NCBI GenBank assembly: GCA_036898135.1
Contig: CM072519.1
Span: 37,094,952 to 37,158,951, forward strand
DNA length: 64,000 nt
From: Oncomelania hupensis
Taxonomy: Eukaryota; Mollusca; Gastropoda; Littorinimorpha; Pomatiopsidae
Reading direction: 5' to 3'
Shown here one piece after another: positions 59,673-64,000 of this stretch. The notes below the pieces were generated by a model that worked only from the letters and a program-made list of their open reading frames with translations, did no database searches and had not been told where the DNA came from. Each line of letters begins with the position of its first letter. The stretch's first letter is position 1. Made by a program: the position numbers and the translations under genes.

Positions 59673-62600
59673 GTTGTTGTTGTTAATGTTGTTGTAGCTG
59701 TTGTTATGGTTACTGTTACCTCAATAGCTTCTTTAGAAGAGAAGTTGCGCACATCCCACAGCTTAATAGTTTGGTCCTTAGAGTTGGATATGAAGTAGCG
59801 TGCATCCTCCTGTACAAACACAATACAAACACATAGGCCGTCACTTCATTTTCACATTGTATAGTGTGTCCCCTCTCCCTCACTCTATTCTACATATTCA
59901 CCCAAAATCAAAGTTTTTCAGAAACCTTCAAGTCAATAGCCACATCGTTCAGACCTTTTACACCTCTTTAATCTAGTCCTTCCTTATCTTTCTCCAAAGT
60001 TTAGAACGATGAGAACAAAAAACAGTTTCACTCCCAAGTCTGTATCCCTACTTAATAAATGATGTGTTTGTAGGTGCACGTGGAAATGTGAGTGTGTGCA
60101 TGTGTGTGTATGAGCGAACGAATTCAATACTGTGATTGTAAAATTTCTTATTCAACTGCTTGTTTTATGCCTATTTTAAGTTTTAAATTACAACCAGTTA
60201 TATATGTGTGTGTGCAGGTGTGTGCAGGTGTGTGCATGCATACTTGCGTGCATGCAGAGATTATATTTGTAAACTTTTAAATGGAATTTTGAATTTTTTT
60301 TTTTTTACACAGATGTTTATAAATTGGAACATTTTTTAAAGAGTCTTTACAGGAAGTTGATTTCTATTAGAAAAATATCCTGCCAAACGTGATACAGATT
60401 AGAACAATGTATTATCAAAGCCAAGTACATAAGCAAAGTGATCTTAAAATCACACAAAATACAATTTATAGTTCCTAATTAACGCTCCTGTTATCTATCT
60501 ACAGCAATAATAAAATATGTGTACCACAACTAAATGTAAATTTACTATCTCCATCTTGTCCCCCAATCCTGCGTCCCCTTCTCTCTCTCATTCTGGTGGA
60601 AAATTCAACCAACCTATCACCTTGAATTTCATTTGGTTTAATTCAACCAACCTATCACCTTGAATTTCATTTGGTTTTATGCTGTTTGGTTTGTTTTATT
60701 TTCCTTTTCTTTACTGCTAACCTTTGTATCAATAAAGGTGATGCCATCGATGTGCCCTGCCATGGTCCCCACAGGCTCCGGGTGGTCTTCTCTCAGTGTT
60801 CTCCTGTCCCATACCTAGTACAGCAGATACATAATGACAGAAATTACAATTACTATCGCTACTAGTACTGTACCACAACAACTGCTATGACTACTACTGC
60901 TAACAGTTGCTGCTACTACTATTACAAGCATCAGTGTAGCACTACTACTGCTAACAGTTGCTGCTACTACTATTACTTGCTGCTGCTGCTGTTACTACTA
61001 CTACTTTTGTTTGTGGACTATATAAGATTACTTTTTATGTCCGCTCAGACCACTGTAGCTTATCATCCGGAGCGGGTTATGCCTGTTTTTCTGTGTGACT
61101 AATGTGCTGTGGAGAGTCAGACATGTTTATTTCTAGGTAAATCATAACAGAGGATTGTTTATTGTTTAACATGTTTTATGAAACATGAAGTTCGGCCCCA
61201 AAATAATTGTATAGAAGCGTAATATTAATACAGACTGGAATCGCAAGGTAATATTAAAGTATACTTGTATCGCAGGGTAATATTATACGTTTTTCGCATC
61301 ATGGCGTGGGATATAGAAAATTATCACATTGAGATCAGACAATATTCATGAGTGGGGGAGTGCAATGTTGTCTGATCAAGATGTGACAATTTTTCATATT
61401 CCACGTCTAGATGCGAACAACATTTATTTCTCGATTTCTTCAATTGGAAAAAAAAAGAAGTCAAAATTAGACGAGAGCAGAAAGGTGTGTGTAAATGACC
61501 ACTTTACACATTGCTTTCCACTAATGTCATCCGAATGCGCAACCAAAAATAGTCCCCAAATCAGAAGATTTCCTTCACATTCATTCAACACACACACAGA
61601 CATAAATGCACGCGCATGGACCCATCACCCAAGCACCCACCTGCCCAGTCACACACATACACAGAGTAAATAAAAATGAACTCCAGAACGTGACACATGA
61701 CAGGTTCCTTCAACCAAACTTCACCAGTGAAATACAAAGCCAGTTTCATTTCATTGATACGTCTCTGCTTCATTCAAGTGGTCCTGATTCGGCTCTTTGC
61801 AGTCCACTGAACACTATAAACAATGACTAACTACTAGCTTAGTTCAAAATGTAGGCCTAGGCTTTAGTCAACTCTACTTTAGCTTAGGCAATGAATGGAA
61901 ACAAAAACCGCCCATTTTATTTGCTGATTCAGTCGGTCCATTTACTCTTTGTCTCTTTATTTCCTTCAGACCATCATTGCTGTAGTATTTGTGAATTATT
62001 GATGGTTTTGGAATAAAAACCTTGCTGTGTTAGCGTGCTTTATAAAATACAAGAAGACCATTTGGTTTTTCAGTCTTTTAATTAAAGGCATAAGAGACAG
62101 TGATCTTGCATGGGTTAAAGTAGGCCCTGTATTCTTACGACTTGTATATTTCACAGCTTGCTAGAAACATCATCATCTGTGATTGGTCAATTACCATGTG
62201 ATATCAGTTTTAGTCACACTCTTACTTGGCCAATGAAAATATAAGACACTTGTGGAAATCGATATATTAAAATATATTTGTCTTGCAGTGTCACATTAAA
62301 ATATATCTGCACCACAGGGTAACATTACAATATACTTGTATTTCAGTAACATCATTAGAATATATCTGTATCGGAGGGTAGTATTAAAATATATCTGTAT
62401 CACAGTGTAATATTACAACATACTTGTATCGCAGGGTAATATTTAAAATATACTAGTATCTCAGCGTAATATTAACAACAGGCTTCTACTGTAGTATAAA
62501 TTAAAACAAGTCAAGTCAAGTCAAGTCAAGTCAATATATTCTTTATTCCATCAAAGAGGAAAATTTGTTTTGCCACCAGGATACGCACTGTATAAAAACA

Positions 62601-63468
62601 CATATGCCCACCACATACTCATCGTCATCCTATCATAACTTACAACCACAAAACCATATCACATGTGTACTACTAATACACTAATACAGTTTAGCACAAA
62701 TTAAAATAACACTATTCAATTTCTACAGCTATCATAACTAAGAGACAAAGTTAATAAATTGTATTAATACTACATATATATATATACACACATACACACA
62801 TACACACATATACACGCACACACGCACACACACACACATATATAAACAGTGGTGTTCCTAGGATTAGAGGGCAATAGGACAAAATGTCCTAAATCATAAA
62901 ACTAATCGGACATCATGTCCTGACTACATAAAAGCAATAGGACATTCAGATTGTGAAGCGAACCGATTAATGGTGCTTCTTTAAATTGTTGCAGAGGAAG
63001 TATGGTGTCGGTTATTTCCCTTTCAAAAGTGTCGAGAGTTGCGGCCCTTTTGTTGTTCGACGGAATGTACTAAAGAGTGATAATAGTCTAGCATTTTCCA
63101 CTATTCAAACTCGTTTTAACGGCTTTGACACCCCAGTTTGTACAGATGTTTCTTGCAGTGACCGCTCTAGTCATAATACTATCGGACAATGACCGCTAAT
63201 TTCGCAATAGAATCGGACATTTGACGGGACACAGGTGTTTGCATTCGGTCATTTTCCAAACGAATCGGACCATGACCGATGTCCGAGGCCTCGGGACATC
63301 ACTGTATAAACATACCCACCCACTTGCTTTGTAGCATAACATTCAATCATAATGATAAAACAAAATTATTTCTACCTTACAAAGACCATCATCACCACCA
63401 CTGTAGAGAATCTGAGAGCTGCTGTCAGCAAAGCACACCGCATTCACATCATCATCGTGGGCATCAAT
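47553..63468 (-). CDS. DCAF11: DCAF11 (WDR23), 3' half, seven exons; 5' part beyond the window
   Basis: DCAF11 is a WD40-propeller substrate receptor of CUL4-DDB1 ubiquitin ligases; the family controls Nrf2/SKN-1-type stress factors. Exons, in transcript order: 63468-63376, 60814-60722, 59809-59720, 59282-59219, 58547-58398, 56711-56602, 47756-47553. All junctions are GT-AG with matching phases. The joined protein reads through IDAHDDDVNAVCFADSSSQI, VWDRRTLREDHPEPVG, DARYFISNSKDQTIKLWDVR, KWDYRWQQVPNR, VMTYRGHSVLHTLVRCRFSP, YDVLTGKVVKYLEGGHRACV and WDGTLGKWEYFDYW, in the same order as vertebrate DCAF11. WDRR and WDVR match the WDxR motif used to bind DDB1. The C-terminal tail is acidic, then Arg-rich. 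The N-terminal third must lie right of position 64,000. The introns are full of mobile DNA, one 8.8 kb long, but the exons are intact. Confidence 0.95.
48148..48526. repeat. Inverted repeat pair in the last DCAF11 intron
   Basis: CTGCTGCGTTCCACATGTGG at 48,150-48,169 (continuing AACACTTCAT) recurs inverted at 48,492-48,526, with about 85% identity over about 32 bp. Each arm is itself nearly palindromic (GTTCCACATGTGGAAC). It may be the end of a small element; no flanking duplication is evident. Confidence 0.6.
48660..48723 (+). repeat. DIRS left inverted terminal repeat
   Basis: Starts ATTGCTCCTATGCCGATTGG. The inner 32 bp are an exact inverted match to the right end; the outer part is only similar. 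Confidence 0.9.
49059..50174 (+). CDS. DIRS ORF1, gag-like protein
   Basis: A 371-codon frame from ATG. It is acidic and Lys-rich at the start (coiled-coil-like, about residues 15-60), has acidic runs such as DEDDDVLVV, a central conserved-looking region with KEIWRTLPAHARKSDLKHAH (about residues 185-205), and a basic Gly/His/Asn-rich end. It is presumably the RNA-packaging protein of the element, by position. No CCHC knuckle is seen. The ORF2 frame is already open before this ORF ends, so the two overlap. Confidence 0.8.
   Translation: MEGESESAKHSNEVPKVDVTELIQQLDAKWQKRFDLLAENIVKSKDRKRGKNSESDSDSEPTHLIKRTRLRSNASSHPEFDEDDDVLVVHEEGKLDDDEDKLCAGQSQIDKGIKEVDDLLQQIESDFNEKEQLGENIREDLAKLCNGRFQSKLGDDNLQKRLDAHNRPANCPALIVPTVNKEIWRTLPAHARKSDLKHAHTQRAIVKAAIAVADIVSKLLSLSGQNDCVRKGTDALALLGHASQEFSQRRRNALRPYVNKTIARLCDDNSEVPVTDKLFGDNLATTIKDLKELDKLGANISTENERRSFTPKGKSSGPFLGLTSKGGQRSFHAFQPHYQSHHKHNQISGNSGKGTNKRHFKFGNKSNRHSN
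50192..52186 (+). CDS. DIRS ORF2, reverse transcriptase and RNase H
   Basis: 664 codons without a stop. Motifs in order: GVISPSPCVYDPTQVLSPVF, LPKKDGTNRMILNLSGLNE (fingers), MASIDLKDAYYSV (first catalytic Asp), LPNGLSCAPRKFTKLL, and AFLDDSLLLG with the catalytic Asp pair near residues 224-225. RNase H follows with ITSDASKIGWGCE (about residue 386), NYLELYAAFFAL (Glu) and MCDNMTTVACVNK (Asp), then AAHIPGIDNTAADLESR. The tail, with IDLFASRLNTQMDRF and FYAFPPFSILTKVLQ, is a region typical of DIRS-group polyproteins. There is no ATG at the frame start; it is probably made by overlap or frameshift from ORF1. It overlaps ORF3 by 211 bp. Confidence 0.93.
   Translation: MSEYVECLPSMLHTLELEANMFLGGRLKHFSNEWRQLTSDPEILEIVAGVRINLECDMDALPSLSRPRCRMNTCETAVIDSEVVKLIKKGVISPSPCVYDPTQVLSPVFTLPKKDGTNRMILNLSGLNEEITYQHFKMDTLTSALGLITQDCFMASIDLKDAYYSVSLHSEHKKFVRFEWKGDIYEFNALPNGLSCAPRKFTKLLKPIFATLRGKGYTSTAFLDDSLLLGETEQECIDNVRETLNLFRRLGFLVHPSKSILKPTKKIQYLGVIIDSESMTVSLTSNRMESLIDCCGRLLKEKQPLVREVAQAIGKIVASFPAVRYGPLHYRSLEDDKKEALKANGGDFDKPMSLSHRSKTELQWWLINAPLAFNDVLIKDPEIVITSDASKIGWGCECEGVTAGGQWLPVESLFHINYLELYAAFFALKSFRSKLQNKHVRLMCDNMTTVACVNKMGTSHSPSCNTLTNVLWDWCIAHNIWLSAAHIPGIDNTAADLESRKINLDAEWKLNPESLQLALKALQVSPTIDLFASRLNTQMDRFVAFRPDPAAVAIDAFSISWQAETFYAFPPFSILTKVLQKVQQDQAEGVLVVPDWPTQVWYPVMKRLLVTTPVRLTCRQNLLQLPSNPGQTHRLVAKRRLQLLVCLICGRRSKKMDTRRMRVH
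51976..53094 (+). pseudogene. DIRS ORF3, tyrosine recombinase, one premature stop
   Basis: Joins circular element DNA to the chromosome. The first part (291 codons) holds a SAM-like N-terminal domain (RPNTVKSYEPYIKQWKSYV) and the first catalytic Arg region, LLSGQRGQAIHSL. An in-frame TGA at 52,846-52,848 then interrupts the protein. The same frame goes on with SRWLKTVLERAG, the HSTRAASTSAA box (His and Arg) and RFYLKP with the nucleophile Tyr. So all four catalytic positions are present and only one stop codon inactivates this copy, unless it is a sequencing error or is read through. Confidence 0.9.
53167..53296 (+). repeat. DIRS internal complementary region
   Basis: 53,167-53,208 is the reverse complement of 48,660-48,701, and 53,206-53,296 is the reverse complement of 53,410-53,500. 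The two halves share AAT at 53,206-53,208. Confidence 0.93.
53385..53500 (+). repeat. DIRS right inverted terminal repeat
   Basis: Starts with the 32-bp segment shared in inverted form with the left end and ends TTTAATTTAATAATTATT. It is about 50 bp longer than the left repeat. Confidence 0.9.
53508..55160 (+). pseudogene. piggyBac-type transposase pseudogene
   Basis: piggyBac transposases cut and paste DNA at TTAA. The decayed frames show, in order: an N-terminal segment with HFSLNEVLSIIENDLD, then FDNKVIEFIVSETKKYTLSQ, EEIRAFLAILLG, LYWDQEDDVYNAAI, MPRKRFDPIIKYLHLADN, DESMVPYFSKYSMKQCIHG (first catalytic Asp region), GFDRSLGLGHSVVLDL, GVDLMDQNVDAYRIS (last catalytic Asp region) and KKWWWPFLAFAVEVSVQNG. 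A TAG at 53,836-53,838, frameshifts near 53,995, 54,320 and 54,440, and a 62-bp insertion at 54,520 break it. The middle Asp region is not recognisable. It lies in the last DCAF11 intron directly beside the DIRS element. I could not place its inverted ends or TTAA borders. Confidence 0.85.
54520..54581 (+). mobile_element. 62-bp retroposon family A fragment with 14-bp direct repeat
   Basis: TGGTCCTGATTTGGCTCGGA, then AGAGTCCGCTGGACC and a (ATTGT)n tail, is the 3' end of family A. ATTGAGGGCCACTG stands on both sides (54,506-54,519 and 54,582-54,595). The piggyBac frame continues across the site once the insert and one repeat are discounted. Confidence 0.92.
55335..55562 (-). pseudogene. Zinc-finger transposon protein, N-terminal remnant
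   Basis: The reverse strand opens MASKRRAKQSDCESESSKKR at 55,562, then YIASYSEKCPFVIHGSTDSK. After a small deletion another frame gives TICANQFGISAGGMNVIKRH, a C..C..H..H finger-like stretch. Layout and wording parallel the protein at 57,996 (MASERK start, SVEYKVFCTICASEFGC, MDDVNRHVEGKKH). The leader upstream of both also shares ACGGAAAATACG. It is a dead relative of that element. Confidence 0.7.
56602..56711 (-). CDS. DCAF11: DCAF11 exon (penultimate)
   Basis: Encodes YDVLTGKVVKYLEGGHRACV and RDVSWHPYEPILISSS, the last full WD repeat. Acceptor TTTCCAG, donor TCGGTGAGT. Confidence 0.95.
56809..56860 (+). repeat. SINE tail fragment with (ATT)n
   Basis: ATAGCATCCTGTATTATTATT is the terminal motif of the tRNA-Arg-like SINE (9005-9030). 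Only the last about 15 bp and the tail remain. Confidence 0.6.
57078..57402 (+). mobile_element. LINE 3' end (CR1/L2-like), nested
   Basis: An open frame from 57,078 to TGA at 57,292-57,294 encodes the C-terminus of a LINE polyprotein: RTNFRKHTFSNRVAPLWNKL followed by PQNIKQAKTLNSFKNLIDE. The pattern WNxLPxxI...SFKxxLD is typical of CR1/L2-group ends. A hairpin AAGCCGTGAGGCTT and a (CTA)n tail follow. Confidence 0.8.
57507..57996 (-). pseudogene. Zinc-finger transposase-like protein, truncated
   Basis: From ATG at 57,996 the reverse frame runs 90 codons: a basic start, a finger-like VFCTICASEFGC...RHVEGKKH (about residues 54-80), then KKT and TGA/TAA at 57,724. After a frameshift a second frame (57,707-57,507) continues with NHDLDVIRAETVMVDLVVEL and NLPMASLDKFN, a pattern that follows such fingers in transposase-like proteins of many animals. 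The catalytic part is absent. The superfamily is uncertain: the protein style resembles hAT relatives, but the 6-bp duplication does not fit hAT's 8 bp. Confidence 0.7.
58398..58547 (-). CDS. DCAF11: DCAF11 exon
   Basis: Encodes MKKKAMYDSAVMTYRGHSVL to RYIYSGCATGSVV and one base of the next Val. The donor TTG|GTACAT fits the reading frame better than the upstream AGT|GTAGTT. Confidence 0.93.
59219..59282 (-). CDS. DCAF11: DCAF11 exon, 64 bp
   Basis: Encodes SVKKTVSTMKWDYRWQQVPNR. The WDYRWQQVP motif matches the vertebrate protein at this point. Acceptor TTGCAG, donor GTAGGA. Confidence 0.93.
59639..59690. repeat. (ATT)n/(TTG)n microsatellite
   Basis: About 11 ATT triplets followed by TTG repeats, within a DCAF11 intron close to the next exon. 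Confidence 0.95.
59720..59809 (-). CDS. DCAF11: DCAF11 exon
   Basis: Encodes EDARYFISNSKDQTIKLWDV and RNFSSKEAIE, with a WDxR motif. Acceptor TGTACAG, donor GAGGTAAC. Confidence 0.95.
60602..60676. repeat. Perfect 38-bp tandem duplication
   Basis: The unit starting ATTCAACCAACCTATCACC and ending CATTTGGTTT occurs twice in a row, about 46 bp from the next DCAF11 exon. Confidence 0.95.
60722..60814 (-). CDS. DCAF11: DCAF11 exon, 31 codons
   Basis: Encodes VWDRRTLREDHPEPVGTMAG and HIDGITFIDTK, with a WDxR motif. Acceptor GTACTAG, donor AAGGTTAG. Confidence 0.95.
61215..61290. repeat. Minisatellite of about 29 bp, short array
   Basis: Two to three units of the type ATACTTGTATCGCAGGGTAA, the same unit as at 62,269-62,472. 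Confidence 0.7.
61293..61418. repeat. Imperfect inverted repeat, 52-bp arms
   Basis: Arms at 61,293-61,344 (TTCGCATCATGGCGTGGGAT and onward) and 61,366-61,418 (ending CACGTCTAGATGCGAA) are about 80% complementary, with a spacer of about 21 bp. Confidence 0.8.
61780..61828 (+). mobile_element. Retroposon family A, 3' fragment
   Basis: GTCCTGATTCGGCTCTTTGC then AGTCCACTGAACACT matches the family A 3' end, diverged, with no clear tail. Confidence 0.65.
62269..62472. repeat. Degenerate 29-bp minisatellite, seven units
   Basis: Seven units of 29-30 bp of the form AAATATATCTGTATCACAGG followed by GTAATATT. Confidence 0.88.
62508..62600 (-). repeat. Probable LINE 3' end with (ACTTG)n tail
   Basis: On the reverse strand, TTTGATGGAATAAAGAATAT is followed by TGACTTGACTTGACTTG, a retroposon-like end. 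Confidence 0.45.
62847..63304. mobile_element. 458-bp miniature inverted-repeat element
   Basis: The ends CAGTGGTGTTCC and, inverted, CAGTGATGTCCC agree at 10 of 12 positions. TATAAA flanks it at 62,841-62,846 and 63,305-63,310. Subterminal copies of AATCGGACA/AATAGGACA occur at least six times near both ends. It is non-coding and lies 71 bp from a DCAF11 exon. Confidence 0.78.
63376..63468 (-). CDS. DCAF11: DCAF11 exon, 31 codons (most 5' in the window)
   Basis: Encodes IDAHDDDVNAVCFADSSSQI and LYSGGDDGLCK. Acceptor TTATAG, donor AAGGTAGA. Earlier exons lie outside the window. Confidence 0.95.
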
Positions 63469-64000
63469 CTATAACAACAAATGCACTAAGCACATGAATA
63501 ATGTAAAAGTGCCTTCAAGATCACTAGGAGTAGCAATGTCAGCTTATAATGTAAATGTCGTGAAGGATTAGCTCACTGTGTACAGTTACTTTGTGGTGTG
63601 TGAAAAAAAGTATGCATAAGAAGTATAACAAACAATCTTTTTCACTTCAAGAACTACTAGTACTTCCACACCTGACTGTTATTTTTGCAATTGGTAAAGA
63701 TGCTGGTGAAAATAAGACATGCCAAATTTGACGATTCAAATCCGTTTTGTTACCAAGTTACTGAGCTCCAAAATGACATTTTTACCTGGCTTTCAAAGCT
63801 TTCTAAAGCATTTAGCAAAGGGTCTGAGGTCACAAGGTTACAGACACTGGCCTTGCCTTTTCTGTCTAAAAAAGGTGTAGGGGCAAATCCGTCGATCTCC
63901 GATGAGAATTGCCTTGGAATGGCTCCCAAAGAACGAAACTGTTAATCAGATGCTTTTTAGATCTATGAACTAACTTCCCGCCTAGGCAGCAAATATTTGA
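63469..64000. other. DCAF11 intron, no exon seen
   Basis: A forward 86-codon frame at 63,685-63,945 has no family I recognise and lies on the strand opposite to DCAF11. No DCAF11 exon is recognisable here. Confidence 0.5.

Overview
This window is nuclear DNA of an animal, most likely a mollusc and possibly a gastropod. That guess rests on an intron-rich alpha-tubulin gene, an intron-rich DCAF11 gene, very many di- and trinucleotide microsatellites, and a repeat mix of RTE-like LINEs, tRNA-derived SINEs, DIRS and piggyBac elements. The host lineage is an inference; the gene and repeat identities come from the sequence.

Layout. Positions 1-28,900 hold no host gene I can support. They contain about ten fragments of one RTE-like LINE family with GGATA tails, two tRNA-Arg-like SINE copies, two 0.6-kb copies of a retroposon (family A), shorter repeat families B and C, several tRNA-like heads, and microsatellites. 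Positions 28,923-36,612 are a complete eight-exon alpha-tubulin gene on the + strand: TATA box, one-codon first exon, 451 codons, poly(A) signal. Positions 37,975-42,153 are a LINE on the - strand (endonuclease plus reverse transcriptase), split by a 735-bp DNA element. From 42,741 to 47,552 the DNA is AT-rich with no supported gene. From 47,553 to beyond the right edge lies the 3' half of DCAF11 (WDR23) on the - strand, seven exons. Its introns are packed with mobile DNA: a nearly intact DIRS retrotransposon (48,660-53,500), a dead piggyBac transposase (53,508-55,160), zinc-finger transposon remnants, a LINE 3' end and a small inverted-repeat element (62,847-63,304).

The two host genes are unrelated in function. 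Alpha-tubulin builds microtubules; DCAF11 is a substrate receptor of CUL4-DDB1 ubiquitin ligases. The rest is a record of insertions, many readable to the base: target-site duplications around RTE copies, a LINE copy with an inverted 5' half and a SINE nested in it, a filled/empty site pair inside a tandem duplication, and a 62-bp retroposon inside piggyBac with a repeat of up to 14 bp.

The most interesting items are (1) the DIRS element with textbook inverted ends and an internal complementary region matching both outer termini, spoiled by only one visible stop codon; (2) three inverted-repeat DNA elements with exact 6-bp target duplications, two of which appear to encode the start of a basic zinc-finger-type protein; and (3) decayed partial copies of exons 4 and 7 inside the introns of the alpha-tubulin gene.
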